Below are positions 34,019-42,960 of a stretch of 42,960 nucleotides of DNA, piece after piece. Within the stretch, counting starts at the first letter, position 1; every line of letters starts with the position of its first letter. Position numbers and translations under genes: made by a program. Source of the stretch: Bradyrhizobium lablabi (GTDB lineage: Bacteria > Pseudomonadota > Alphaproteobacteria > Rhizobiales > Xanthobacteraceae); the NCBI RefSeq assembly GCF_001440475.1, contig NZ_LLYB01000081.1, forward strand, positions 133,195-176,154, given 5' to 3'. The notes below the pieces were generated by a model that saw nothing but the letters and a program-made list of their open reading frames with translations, had not been told where the DNA came from and searched no databases.

Positions 34019-35017
34019 ATGATTACGCGACGGGCTTTCACGACAGGAGCGGCAACGATGCTCGCCGTCGGCCACGTTTCGACGCGCGCCAGGGCGGCAA
34101 CGGCGAACTGGGACATGTCGACGGTGTGGCCCGACGGCAATTTCCACACCCAGAACGCCATGGCGTTCGCCGAGGAGGTCAAGAAGCAGAGCGGCGGCAC
34201 TGTCAACATCACGGTGAAGGCGGGCGGCCAGCTTGGCTTCAAGGGGCCCGAACATCTGCGGGCTGTGCGCGACGGTCTGGTGCCGCTCGCCGATGTACTC
34301 AATATCCAGCAGGTCGGCGACGAGCCGTTCATGGGCGTCGAAAGCATTCCGTTCCTCGCCGGCTCGATGGACGAGCTGAAGGTCCTGCAGAAATATGTGC
34401 GGCCCGAATACGAAAAGATCACCGCGCGCAATAACCAGAAGATCCTCTATATCGTGCCCTGGCCGACACAGTATCTCCACCTCAAGGTCAAGGTTTCGAC
34501 CGTCGACGGCTTGAAGAACATCAAGATACGGGTTCCGGACAAGAACAATGTCGACATGCTGAACGTGGTCGGCATGGCGCCGGTGCTGATTCCCTGGGGC
34601 GAGACGATACCGGCGCTGGCGTCGGGCGCGGTCGCCGGCGTGTCGACATCGGCGGTATCGGGTGTCGACGGCAAGTTCTGGGAGTTTCTGAAATACGTCT
34701 ATCCGACTAACCATGTCTGGTCGTCGCAGATGGTGACCGTCAATCTGGATTCCTGGAAGGCGCTGAGTGCGGATCAGCAGCAATTGGTCGCAGGCGTTGC
34801 CGCGAAGATGGAGCCGGATTTCTGGGCCAACGCGCTCAAGGCCGACGTCGACAGCCTCAATCGCCTCAAGGAAGGCGGCATGGAAGTGGTGCCGGTGCCT
34901 GACGCGATGATGAAGGAGATCCGCAGCAAGACCGAGCCGTTGCTCGAGGCGTTCCTCAAGCGGGTGCCGGCGGCCGACAAGCCGGTGCGGGCCTATCTCG
35001 CCGAGCTCAAGCGCTAA
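34019..35017 (+). CDS. TRAP transporter substrate-binding protein (DctP family)
   Basis: A 332-residue periplasmic protein with a twin-arginine-like signal (MITRRAFTTGAATMLAVGHV). The mature part has DctP features: HTQNAMAFAEEVKKQSGGTV, GGQLGFKGPEHLRAVRDG, and KIRVPDKNNVDMLNVVGMAP with the arginine of IRVP that normally clamps a carboxylate. IPWGETIPALASGAVAGVST follows the usual P-x-x-E-x-x-x-A-L-x-x-G pattern. I chose the ATG at 34019 (GGAG eight bases upstream); an ATG at 33986 has its GGAGG too close. Ligand is probably a carboxylate, perhaps a product or substrate of HyuAB such as a carbamoyl or oxo acid. Confidence 0.85.
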   Translation: MITRRAFTTGAATMLAVGHVSTRARAATANWDMSTVWPDGNFHTQNAMAFAEEVKKQSGGTVNITVKAGGQLGFKGPEHLRAVRDGLVPLADVLNIQQVGDEPFMGVESIPFLAGSMDELKVLQKYVRPEYEKITARNNQKILYIVPWPTQYLHLKVKVSTVDGLKNIKIRVPDKNNVDMLNVVGMAPVLIPWGETIPALASGAVAGVSTSAVSGVDGKFWEFLKYVYPTNHVWSSQMVTVNLDSWKALSADQQQLVAGVAAKMEPDFWANALKADVDSLNRLKEGGMEVVPVPDAMMKEIRSKTEPLLEAFLKRVPAADKPVRAYLAELKR

Positions 35018-35026
35018 AGCCCGGCC

Positions 35027-35620
35027 ATGGCGACCGTCCTGCCAGTTGCTCCGGAAAGTCTCAACGCGGCGGCGCCTGCGCCGGTGCGTATCCTGCTCGA
35101 CATGATCGATCGTCTCGGCCGGCTCGACGGCTGGATCGGCGGCGGTTGCCTGCTGACGCTGACGCTCCTGATGCTCGCCGAGGTGGCTACGCGCTGTCTC
35201 TCGAATATCCTGCCGTTCTTTCCCCCGACGATCTCGATCGCCTGGGAGTATTCTTCCTATCTGATGGCGGCATCCTTCACCTTCGGCGCCGCCATGACGC
35301 TACGCGTCGGCGGTCATATCCGCGTCGTGCTGCTCCTGAAAAACGCCCCGGCGCCGCTGCAGCGGGCGCTCGAGATACTCTCGGCGCTCGCCGGCTTCGT
35401 CTTCATGGCGTTTCTCACTTGGGCAATGGTCAAGTTCGCCTGGGGATCGTTCGTGCGCGAGCAGGTATCGACGTCGAGCGAAACGCCCCTGTGGGTTCCG
35501 CAGGCCGCTGTCACCTTCGGCATGCTGCTGCTCACGCTGCAATTCCTGGCGCGTGCCATCCAGGCGACGCTTGGGTTGCCGCTGGAAGATCATCGCATGA
35601 AGGCTTCTCCCGTCGAATGA
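35027..35620 (+). CDS. TRAP transporter small permease (DctQ family)
   Basis: A 197-residue protein with four hydrophobic helices (LTLTLLMLAEVATRCL; ISIAWEYSSYLMAASFTFGA; a third at about 120-142; VTFGMLLLTLQFLARAI). WEYSSYLMAASFTFGAA, then MTLRVGGHIRV, is the DctQ core (usually W-x-E-E-x-x-x-x-x-x-x-W-x-x-x-x-G-A). The N-terminal 25 residues are polar. Starts 9 bp after dctP and precedes dctM by 45 bp. Confidence 0.85.
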   Translation: MATVLPVAPESLNAAAPAPVRILLDMIDRLGRLDGWIGGGCLLTLTLLMLAEVATRCLSNILPFFPPTISIAWEYSSYLMAASFTFGAAMTLRVGGHIRVVLLLKNAPAPLQRALEILSALAGFVFMAFLTWAMVKFAWGSFVREQVSTSSETPLWVPQAAVTFGMLLLTLQFLARAIQATLGLPLEDHRMKASPVE

Positions 35621-35665
35621 TTGTGCAATGAGAGCCGCCATGATCGCCGTCGGATACCACATCCC

Positions 35666-36969
35666 ATGACCATCGAAGTCGTCAGCCTGTTCGTGATCCT
35701 GTTCGCATTGCTGGCGGGCGGCCTGTGGATCGGGTTGACGCTCGCGCTCACCGCGACCCTGCTGCTGGCGATGTTCCGGTCGATCCCGCTCGACAAGCTG
35801 CTGCCGCAATACGCCTGGAACATCCTGACGACGCAGGAGCTGCTGGCGTTGCCGCTCTTCATCCTGATGGGCGAATTGTTGTTCCGCACCCGCCTGTCGC
35901 GCTCGCTGTTCCAGGGGCTGGCGCCATGGGCAGGGCTGTTGCCGGGACGCCTGCTGCATGTGAACGTGATCGGCTGCACGATCTTCGCGGCAATCTCGGG
36001 CTCGTCCGCAGCGACGACGCAGGTAATCGGCCGCATGTCGCTGAACGAACTGCTGCGCCGGGGTTATTCCCGGGATATTGCGATCGGTTCGCTCGCAGGA
36101 GCGGGTACGCTCGGCTTTCTGATTCCGCCATCGAACATCATGATCATCTATGGTGTGCTCGGCGACGTCTCGATCCTGAAATTGTTCACCGCGGGTGTGT
36201 TGCCCGGCCTCCTGCTGGCCGGCACCTTCATGGCCTGGGTGATGCTGCACACCACGCTGAACGGCACGCTGGTGCCGGAGACGGAAGCGAAGCTGTCGCA
36301 GATCCCGTGGGGCGAACGCTTCGCCGCCTTGAAGGATCTGGCGCCCGCCCTGTTCCTGATCGCCTGCGTGCTCGGCTCGATGTATGGCGGCCTTGCGACG
36401 CCGTCGGAGGCGGCGGCCGTCGGCGTGCTCGGCGCGGCGCTGGTCGCGTGGGGGCAGGGGTCGATGTCACAACAGGTCATGCGCGACGTGCTCATCGGCT
36501 CGGTGATTACCTGCTCGATGATCGCGCTGATCGTGCTCGGCGCCTCGATCCTTGGCAACGCGGCAGCGTTTCTCGGTATTCCGCAAGCCGTGGCCGCGTT
36601 TGTGAAGGGGCTCGGCCTGTCACCGTTCATGCTGATGTCGTGCTGGTCGTGTTTTATCTCATTCTCGGCGGCTTCCTCGACGGCTTCTCGATGATCGTGA
36701 TGACGCTGCCGATCGTGCTACCCATCGTGAAGGCTGCCGGATTCGACGAGATCTGGTTCGGAATTTTCCTGGTGCTCGCGGTAGAGATGGCACAGATCAC
36801 ACCGCCTGTGGGGTTCAACCTGTTTGTCATCCAGGGCTTGACGGAAGACGGGCTCGGCTATATCGCGCGCGTCACGTTGCCCTACCTGCTCATCATGGTC
36901 GGCTTCGTGCTGCTGTTGACGCTGTGGCCCGGCATTGTCACGATCTTGCCGAGGGTGCTCTACGGATAA
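35666..36969 (+). pseudogene. TRAP transporter large permease (DctM family), interrupted by a frameshift near 36636
   Basis: The first frame (35666 to about 36636, about 323 codons) encodes the DctM N-terminal two thirds: NILTTQELLALPLFILMGEL, GCTIFAAISGSSAATTQVIG and GTLGFLIPPSNIMIIYGV. It then runs into a stop at 36694 after unrelated residues. The next frame supplies the missing end from about 36637: VVLVVFYLILGGFLDGFSMI, VEMAQITPPVGFNLFVIQGL and the last helix, stop at 36969. Adding one base at the junction would give about 434 residues, the normal DctM length. This is either a real one-base deletion that inactivates the transporter or a sequencing error. Start ATG at 35666 (MTIEVVSLFVILF) fits the family. 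Confidence 0.85.
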
Positions 36970-37521
36970 TGGCCTCACGGCCGGAAACGCTCGTCATCAG
37001 CCGCGCTGCAAGGGCGTGATAGCCACAAAAGAGAGCCTAGATCTGTTCCTCCTCGACTCGGTGGAATCCGTTTGATGGTTCATCATGGGGCGCCGCTCGC
37101 TCGGCAACAGTGATTTTCGCCGAAAGGCAAGCTCCAAAGTCGCGAGAGCTTCCTGCCGGGCCGGCGCAAGCCGATCTGGTGAAGCGCCTAATGGTGGATC
37201 GGAGCGAGAGTCCAAAGTTATTAATCGTTTAGAGGACGGCGTGTGTACGATGTGTGCACCGGGAGATCAAAGAAAATCTCAATACAGCTAGCATGCGCAG
37301 GCGCCAGCCGAGCGTGTGTCGCTTGCCGTTGAGCATGAGGTGCGTTGAAATTCGCAGGCTGTAGACGCGAGTGACTTGCACGCGGGTCTATTCGCGGAAT
37401 GAGCAGTTCAGTTGTCTGCGCATTAATCGGCAGGTACAACAGCGTGTAATCGGTACAGTTGGCTCCAACCAGATCAGACGAACCGTCGACACAAGGTCGC
37501 CTCCGGCAACAACGAGATCCA
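36970..37521. other. Gene-free stretch between convergent operons
   Basis: About 550 bp between the end of the TRAP operon and the end of the cytochrome gene. Short open frames on both strands show no recognisable protein and no credible ribosome sites. A weak hairpin (GGCC-TCAC-GGCC, just after the dctM stop) is the only terminator-like element I see. Confidence 0.55.
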
Positions 37522-38151
37522 TCATTTCGGGCAAGGTTGTCCGGCGGCTCCCCACAGGGCCATATCCTTGACGTGATCCTCGAAGCTGCCCGGTGGCGTC
37601 GTGCGTCCTGCTCCGGGCTCCCACGCCCGGGGAATGAAGCCGTTGAGCGATGCATCGTGCCGCAAATGCGCGAGCAGTGCGATGGCGTCGCGGCCGCCAT
37701 TGCGTTTGGGGTCCTTCAGTTGCGCGCAAATCTCGGCGCCACTCTTGCCGAACCAGATGAATTCGACCGGGGCAAGCTGCCAGTCGATGCCGGCGCGCAA
37801 CGGCGCCGGTGCGGGTTCGTTGGGCTGGGTTGAGGTCATGTGACAGGTAGAGCAGCGGATCGTCTCAGCCCCGATGCGGCTCTTTCCGCCATGGATATTC
37901 ATGCCATGTACTCGGGGCTTGCTTTCGCCCGCCGGTGTCCACATCGGAATGGCCCTGGCATCGACATGACAGTTGGCACAACGAGGATGTGTCACCACCG
38001 CCTCAATCCTCTTCCAGGCCTCCAGCCCCTTGGCGCGGCTGACACTGCCGGGCGGCAGCGCATCCTTCGCCTGGTCCTTGGCCACGACCATCCCGGTCAG
38101 GGCCGCAATCGATGAAGTAGCGAATGCGAGCGCGATCAGAGATTTCTTCAT
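37522..38151 (-). CDS. Periplasmic di-heme cytochrome c
   Basis: A 209-residue protein with an N-terminal Sec signal (MKKSLIALAFATSSIAALTG) and two c-type heme motifs, C58-A-N-C-H62 and C100-S-T-C-H104. Candidate sixth ligands are Met and His residues around HGMNIHGG (83-89). GAGGGCGA precedes the ATG, 9 bp after the iorB-type gene, so it is the last gene of that operon. It most likely accepts electrons from the exported molybdenum enzyme and passes them to the respiratory chain, replacing the FAD subunit of cytoplasmic relatives. Confidence 0.83.
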   Translation of the reverse strand: MKKSLIALAFATSSIAALTGMVVAKDQAKDALPPGSVSRAKGLEAWKRIEAVVTHPRCANCHVDARAIPMWTPAGESKPRVHGMNIHGGKSRIGAETIRCSTCHMTSTQPNEPAPAPLRAGIDWQLAPVEFIWFGKSGAEICAQLKDPKRNGGRDAIALLAHLRHDASLNGFIPRAWEPGAGRTTPPGSFEDHVKDMALWGAAGQPCPK

Positions 38152-38160
38152 GGCTCGCCC

Positions 38161-40416
38161 TCACACGAAATCGATGAACTTGTTGAACGGCATTTCGCGG
38201 ATGCGCTTTCCGGTGGCCGCGAATATCGCATTGGCGAGCGCAGGTGCGGCAGGAGGAACGGGTGGTTCGCCGACACCTCTCACTTTCGGGTCGTTCTCAA
38301 GTCCGCGAACTTCGATCTCGGGACATTGGTAGAGCCGCATGGCCTCATGGTGGTTGTAGTTGGTCTGCTGCACCGCGCCCTTTGCGTAGGTGAGTTCGCA
38401 GTTGATAGCGTGGCCGAGCCCCCAGATGACCCCTCCCTGTACCTGGCTCTGGAAGTTGACGGGGTCGACGACCTTGCCGACATCAACCGCGACCCAGACC
38501 TTGTCGATCCGGATGCCTCTCTCCGTCATCGTCACTTCGACGACTTCGGCCGTCGGTGTCCCGAAGGACTCGACGAATGCCACGCCGCGTCCCTTACCCT
38601 TGCCAAGCGGTCCCTTCCAGTCGGACATCTCTGCGACTGTTTCCAACACCTTGCGGTAGGTTGGAACGGCGCACATCTCGATGCGCGCCTTCAACGGATC
38701 GAGGTTCGCCGCGTGGATGAGTTCGTCGATGAAGCTTTCGGTAAAGAAACCGGCCGTCGAGGCTCCGACCGAGCGCCACGTGGTACACGGGGATAGTCCC
38801 TGCGCTTCATAGCTGGTGGCCCGAAAATTCGGGATGTCGTAGCAGACATTCCAGAGGCAGGCGGCAAGCTGGCCGTCCGGATCGTTCGTGGGCGCGCCCA
38901 TGCGCTCGAGCAGCCCCTTGAATGGCGCCGTCGAAGCCAGTTGCAGGTCGGCCGCGACGATCTTGCCTTTCTTGACGCTCCCCCTGTACCGGGCGAGCGC
39001 AATCTGTCGCGGAATATCCTGGACGAAATCTTCCTCGCGCGAAAAGACGAGCTTTATCGGCGTTCCGCGCATCTGATCGGCGATCTCGGCGAGGACACGG
39101 ACGTTCTCGAATTCGAGACGGTGCCCAAAACTTCCGCCGGCCCATTGATTGTGAAAGGTCACCTGCTCCGGCTTGAGGCCGATTGCTGCGGCCGCGATGG
39201 ACTGCACGGCCTGGGGACTCTGGTGACTGACCCAGATTTCCATTCCGGCGTCGGACACGATGCCAATTCCGTTCAGCGGCTCAAGGGGCTGATGTGCCAC
39301 GTAGGGGGCGCGATACTCCGCCTTGATTTGTGTGCCACCGTTCAAGCCGGCGTCGATGTCTCCGGTCTTCTTCCACTCCTTGCCCAGAAATTTGGGCTTG
39401 AACGACGTTTCCAGGATTTTCCAATGGTCGGCTTGCTCGGCGGGATAGGTCGAGGGCGCCCACTTGCAGTCGATCGCTTCAGCCGCCTTCATGGCATACC
39501 AACTGTTTGTCGCAACGACGGCGACGCCATTTTTGATTTCGACGATATTTTTGACGCCCGGCATCGAGTGGGCCTTGCTCGCGTCGTAGGATTTCATTGG
39601 CTGACCCTTGTTGGGGTTCAGCTTGACGGCGGCGAACAACATGCCTTCCATTTTCAGATCGATGCCGAACTTTAGTTCTCCCATGGCCTTCGGTCGAATA
39701 TCGAGGCGTTCCATCGGCTTGCCGAGCAGTCGCCATTTCGAGGGATCGCGCGGCTTCGCGTCGAGCACCGGAGGAATCGTCGCCGCTTCCGCCGCCAGTT
39801 CGACGTAGGGAATTTTGGTTCCGTCGGGCAGGATCGCCTGGCCGGATTGGGTACGGATATCGGCGACGGCGACGCCGGAACGTTTGGCTGCCGCAGCCTT
39901 CAGCGTCTCGCGCGCGACCGCGCCGGCAACGCGCAACTTTTCATAGCTGTCCGGGATCGTGCTCGAGCCGCCCGTCATCTGCAGGCCGGACTTTCTGAGC
40001 GCCTCCAGCATGGCGGCACGCGCTTCTTCGGCGGCGGCACTTTGGTCCGCTGCCACAAACGGCGCGAGTTCGTCCGCGAAGCCGGTGTTGAAGTAGGCGG
40101 GATGCGGCGCTGCGAATCGGATCTCGAACTGGCCGGGATCGAGGTCCATCTCTTCGGCAATCATGATCGGCTGTACCGAACCTACGCCCTGACCGATGTC
40201 GGCGTGCTGTGCAATGAGGGTGATTTTTTCCGGGCTTATCTCGACCCAGGGATTGAAGCTCACGGAGTTGGGCCCGAGGCGGGCCGCCAATGGATTGCCG
40301 TTGGCCGTCAGGTCGACGTGTTCGGCACACGCGTAGGAGCCGAAAGCGATGCCACCGGCGATGGCGGCCGATCCGACGATGAAGGCGCGACGGGAAAGAT
40401 TCTGCACATGTCGCAT
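38161..40416 (-). CDS. Isoquinoline 1-oxidoreductase-type molybdopterin subunit (IorB family)
   Basis: A 751-residue enzyme with a twin-arginine signal (LSRRAFIVGSAAIAGGIAFG) that implies export with folded cofactor. IorB features: FNPWVEISPEKITLIAQHAD, VGSVQPIMIAEEMDLD, SFGHRLEFENVRVLAEIADQ, and, near the C-terminus, the active-site glutamate E717 in GVGEPPV. This IorB group has a rearranged order compared with XDH. Substrate may be an N-heterocycle or an aldehyde; the sequence does not decide. Starts one base after the iorA-type stop; an upstream ATG inside that gene is less likely. Confidence 0.86.
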   Translation of the reverse strand: MRHVQNLSRRAFIVGSAAIAGGIAFGSYACAEHVDLTANGNPLAARLGPNSVSFNPWVEISPEKITLIAQHADIGQGVGSVQPIMIAEEMDLDPGQFEIRFAAPHPAYFNTGFADELAPFVAADQSAAAEEARAAMLEALRKSGLQMTGGSSTIPDSYEKLRVAGAVARETLKAAAAKRSGVAVADIRTQSGQAILPDGTKIPYVELAAEAATIPPVLDAKPRDPSKWRLLGKPMERLDIRPKAMGELKFGIDLKMEGMLFAAVKLNPNKGQPMKSYDASKAHSMPGVKNIVEIKNGVAVVATNSWYAMKAAEAIDCKWAPSTYPAEQADHWKILETSFKPKFLGKEWKKTGDIDAGLNGGTQIKAEYRAPYVAHQPLEPLNGIGIVSDAGMEIWVSHQSPQAVQSIAAAAIGLKPEQVTFHNQWAGGSFGHRLEFENVRVLAEIADQMRGTPIKLVFSREEDFVQDIPRQIALARYRGSVKKGKIVAADLQLASTAPFKGLLERMGAPTNDPDGQLAACLWNVCYDIPNFRATSYEAQGLSPCTTWRSVGASTAGFFTESFIDELIHAANLDPLKARIEMCAVPTYRKVLETVAEMSDWKGPLGKGKGRGVAFVESFGTPTAEVVEVTMTERGIRIDKVWVAVDVGKVVDPVNFQSQVQGGVIWGLGHAINCELTYAKGAVQQTNYNHHEAMRLYQCPEIEVRGLENDPKVRGVGEPPVPPAAPALANAIFAATGKRIREMPFNKFIDFV

Positions 40417-40417
40417 A

Positions 40418-40879
40418 TCACTTCCCCGCCATCTTCGTGGCAGCCGCATGGATCGCGGCGCGAATGCGCGGATAGGTGCCGCAACGGCAGAGATTGCCGG
40501 ACATCACCTGATTGATCTCTTCGTCCGTCGGCTTCGGGATCAGCTCAAGGAGCGAAATGGCCTGCATGATCTGGCCGGTCTGGCAATAGCCGCACTGCGG
40601 CACCTGGTGTTCGATCCACGCCTGCACAACCGGGTGCTGGTCTTTATTGCCCAGCCCTTCGATCGTAACGACCGACTTGCCGGCCACCTCGCCGATATGC
40701 GACTGACAGGAACGAACAGCCTTTCCGCCAACATGAACGGTGCAGGCGCCGCATTGCGCTACTCCGCAGCCGTATTTGGGACTGGTGATACCGAGTTCGT
40801 CCCGCAGCACCCAAAGCAAAGGCATCTCGGGAACGACGTCAACCCGGCGCTTGATGCCATTGACCGTGAGCTCGATCAT
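40418..40879 (-). CDS. Isoquinoline 1-oxidoreductase-type 2Fe-2S subunit (IorA family)
   Basis: A 153-residue two-cluster ferredoxin subunit: C38, C43, C46 and C58 for the plant-type cluster ([14 protein letters not shown]), C96, C99, C131 and C133 for the second ([14 protein letters not shown]). Length is typical for IorA/CoxS. The ATG at 40879 follows AAGGGATATCG; residues further upstream are charged and not family-like. It has no signal peptide and would be co-exported with its Tat-signal partner. Confidence 0.88.
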   Translation of the reverse strand: MIELTVNGIKRRVDVVPEMPLLWVLRDELGITSPKYGCGVAQCGACTVHVGGKAVRSCQSHIGEVAGKSVVTIEGLGNKDQHPVVQAWIEHQVPQCGYCQTGQIMQAISLLELIPKPTDEEINQVMSGNLCRCGTYPRIRAAIHAAATKMAGK

Positions 40880-41058
40880 ATCGATATCCCTTCGCGGATG
40901 ATTGTTGTCATCATCGGAGCGGCGTGCTCCGTCGTTCAAGCCAGGCTTCTAGCGCTGATGCGGGCCGAGATATCGGGCACGCTGCCGCGACGATACTGGC
41001 TGACCAGCGCCAAGCGGTATTCGCGAATCCTGCGGGATCATGTGCAATCCCTGCTGAA

Positions 41059-41970
41059 TTAAGGGCGCAATAGACCGCTGACATCGACCCGGCCGCAGCA
41101 CAGCTCGCGGTATTGCCCCGGAGTGAGACTCGTGGCCTTTCGGAACACGCGGGTGAAATTGGCTTGAGAGCCGAAACCGAATTCCAGCGCAATTTCGACC
41201 AGGGACAGGTTGTCGCGCGCCAGTTCTTGCCGCGCAGCCTGGACGCGGCGATCGATCACATAGCGGTGTGGTGACAAGCCTGTGGCTTCGCGGAACAGCC
41301 GCGAAAAATGATAGGGGCTGATGCACGCCTGGGCCGCCAGCTCCTCGAGCCTGATCTCGACGCCAAGAGAAGCCTCGATATAGTCCAGCACGCGCTGAAG
41401 CCTTCGCGGATCGAGCGACGGCGACCTTGCGGGCGGGCGCCAGCGGTCAATCGTATAGTGCCCCAGAAGATGGGCTGCGAGCGCGACCTGGATCCCCTCC
41501 ACGAACAGCGCATCGGTCGGCTGGCGAGGACGATGGACCAGGTCACGAAGCGGCGAGCAGATGTGGAAGAGGACCTGGTCCGCCAAGCCGTCGGCACGGG
41601 CGATCTGCACCTTGTCCGGATCAACATCAAAGTCGGCGAGGGCGCTTTGGTCCAACAGTGTCGGAGACAGGTAGAGATGGAGACACTCCATCTTGTCCGA
41701 CAGTTCGAGATGGGTAACGTGCGTTCCCACGGGTACGAGATAGCTCATGCCCGGCCTGGCAAGGCTCGTCTGAACTTCGCCGTTGCCGGCCCGGTAGACG
41801 ATCCCGCCGCCCGCCAGCAACAGAATGACTTCCGTGCAAGTGGGAATCTTCGTTGCTTGCCGCCCCGCCTCGAATTTCCGATGTTCGATGCTCAGCGAAG
41901 GCAAGTCTGTTGCCTCCGCCAGCTTCTCGCTGTTCTGGTATTTTTGATCTCCATACGTGGCGAGCGCCAT
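41059..41970 (-). CDS. AraC-family transcriptional regulator
   Basis: A 303-residue regulator: N-terminal effector/cupin-like part (about 30-130, including LARPGMSYLVPVGTHV), then two C-terminal helix-turn-helix units (LEELAAQACISPYHFSRLFR and VEIALEFGFGSQANFTRVFR) at about 205-290. GGGGAGGT precedes the ATG at 41970; upstream in-frame residues are arginine-rich and rejected. It lies 179 bp upstream of the iorA-type gene in the same direction, so it probably controls that operon, perhaps in response to an aromatic or heterocyclic compound. Confidence 0.85.
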   Translation of the reverse strand: MALATYGDQKYQNSEKLAEATDLPSLSIEHRKFEAGRQATKIPTCTEVILLLAGGGIVYRAGNGEVQTSLARPGMSYLVPVGTHVTHLELSDKMECLHLYLSPTLLDQSALADFDVDPDKVQIARADGLADQVLFHICSPLRDLVHRPRQPTDALFVEGIQVALAAHLLGHYTIDRWRPPARSPSLDPRRLQRVLDYIEASLGVEIRLEELAAQACISPYHFSRLFREATGLSPHRYVIDRRVQAARQELARDNLSLVEIALEFGFGSQANFTRVFRKATSLTPGQYRELCCGRVDVSGLLRP

Positions 41971-42338
41971 CGTGACCTCCCCTCGAACTGCGACGGGTTC
42001 CGGCCCGATATCGCGAGCGAGTGCCGATCGCGGTCGGAGTCGCGATCGCTGCGACGCAGACAGAAATCTCACTAGCTACCGTGCCGGGGCAATCATACGG
42101 AGTTGTTGGGTGAACTCGCAGCGGAGTCCAGAGGTGGAACTGTTAAAAGAGGTAAAAGGCAAGCAAGCCAATGGCTTGGCCATGCGCCAGATTGAGCCTC
42201 GCAAGTAGTGGTGATCGCGCACGGGATCAGCAGGATTCGTCCCTCATCGCGCAGGAATCGGAAATACCGGAATGCACGCGGGGTCTAGTGATGGCTCATC
42301 GAACGGTAATGCCGCCGTGTCGAGGATTGGAGCCCCTT

Positions 42339-42960
42339 ATGAAGCCGATGCTCTCAGCGCTTGCCGCAATATCGATCGCAACCGCCCAAGCTGCCCCCGC
42401 AGCTTCGGCCGAAAGGACCGTTTCCATTGTCCTTGTCCATGGCGCCTTCGTCGATGGGTCGGGATGGAAGGGCACCTACGACATACTCTCGGACGCCGGC
42501 TATGAGGTGCTTGTCGTCCAGCAGCCGACGATCACGCTTCATGACGATGTCGCAGAGACCGAACGCGTCATCGCCAAGGCTCGACATCCCGTGATTCTCG
42601 TCGGACATTCCTACGGAGGAATGGTCATCACCGAAGCGGGAGACAATCCGAAGGTTCGCAGCCTCGTCTATCTCGCCGCATTTGCTCCTGATGCCGGCGA
42701 GTCGGTAAGCTCGCTCGCAGAAGCACCTGCGCCAGCGGGCGAGCACAAGGCTCCGCTTGTCACTGAAGGCAACTATCTCCTCGTTGACCGCGATAAATTC
42801 CCTTCGTCGTTCGCGGCCGATGTCGACATCGCCACAACGCGCTTCATGAGTGCCGCGCAACTACCATGGGGCTTGCAGGCGGTGCAGACCAAAGTCGGTC
42901 GTGTGGCCTGGAAGTCGAAGCCGACCTACTACATGGTGACAAGTGAGGATCATATGATCC
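42339..42960 (+). CDS. Exported alpha/beta hydrolase, partial at window end
   Basis: The first 207 codons of an alpha/beta hydrolase that continues past the window. A Sec-type signal (MKPMLSALAAISIATAQAAP, cleavage near residue 24) precedes the fold. The oxyanion-hole loop is LVHGAFVDGSGW (32-43) and the nucleophile elbow GHSYGG holds Ser91. The spacing and the SGWKG segment resemble EstC/salicylate-esterase-like hydrolases. Divergent from the AraC gene over about 370 bp. The catalytic acid and histidine lie at or beyond the end (TSEDHMI is near where the acid would fall). Confidence 0.8.
   Translation, partial: MKPMLSALAAISIATAQAAPAASAERTVSIVLVHGAFVDGSGWKGTYDILSDAGYEVLVVQQPTITLHDDVAETERVIAKARHPVILVGHSYGGMVITEAGDNPKVRSLVYLAAFAPDAGESVSSLAEAPAPAGEHKAPLVTEGNYLLVDRDKFPSSFAADVDIATTRFMSAAQLPWGLQAVQTKVGRVAWKSKPTYYMVTSEDHMI

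Noticed and set aside
1..42960. CRISPR arrays, insertion sequences, integrase or transposase genes
   Set aside because: I found no regularly spaced repeats and no recombinase or transposase motifs in any frame; the island scar at 10428 is the only mobile-DNA trace.

Overview
The window reads as a high-GC alphaproteobacterial chromosome, most like Bradyrhizobium and its relatives. This rests on overall gene style: dense operons with ATGA overlaps, many ABC and TRAP uptake systems, several molybdenum hydroxylases, hydantoinase-type enzymes, and a perfect FNR/FixK-type box. No marker gene fixes the genus, so the placement is an inference. There is no rRNA, intact tRNA, CRISPR array or insertion sequence.

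Layout. (1) 116-9874, minus strand: one apparent operon encoding a periplasmic adaptor lipoprotein, an RND efflux pump and a complete but rearranged Mrp/Mnh-type cation/proton antiporter (E, F, an MbhD-like piece, G, an MbhE-MrpB fusion, C, and a giant protein with two antiporter modules). A perfect TTGAT-N4-ATCAA box lies just upstream. (2) 9875-10745: a gene-free stretch holding the 3' part of a tRNA gene, which looks like the attachment-site scar of an integrated island; its orientation would put the RND-Mrp operon on the island side. (3) 10746-21138: a purine-handling region with a xanthine-dehydrogenase-type enzyme (FAD subunit plus fused 2Fe-2S/molybdopterin subunit), a divergent 8-oxoguanine-deaminase-like amidohydrolase, a BMP-type purine/nucleoside ABC importer and a guanine-deaminase-like enzyme. 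(4) 21138-29682, minus strand: an ABC ATPase relic, then (reading upstream) a short HyuA-like protein, a DUF917 protein, an AroM-family protein, a spermidine/putrescine-type ABC importer and an IclR regulator that opens the operon behind two palindromic operators. (5) 30224-36969, plus strand: full-length HyuA and HyuB followed by a TRAP transporter whose large permease gene is frameshifted. (6) 37522-41970, minus strand: AraC regulator, isoquinoline-1-oxidoreductase-type IorA and IorB, and a di-heme cytochrome c. (7) From 42339: start of an exported alpha/beta hydrolase that runs off the window.

How it fits together. Regions 3-5 look like a scavenging and catabolic island for cyclic amides and ureides: importers of three classes feed deaminases, a molybdenum hydroxylase and two different hydantoinase/oxoprolinase-type modules. 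The least explained unit is AroM-DUF917-short HyuA with its own importer and IclR regulator. AroM carries two cysteines placed like those of Asp/Glu/hydantoin racemases, so the trio may racemise and process a hydantoin-like ring; this is a hypothesis from context. The second unusual unit is the probably oxygen-regulated RND-Mrp operon. Two gene relics (ABC ATPase, class III aminotransferase) and a frameshifted dctM show that the catabolic region has been rearranged and is partly decaying.
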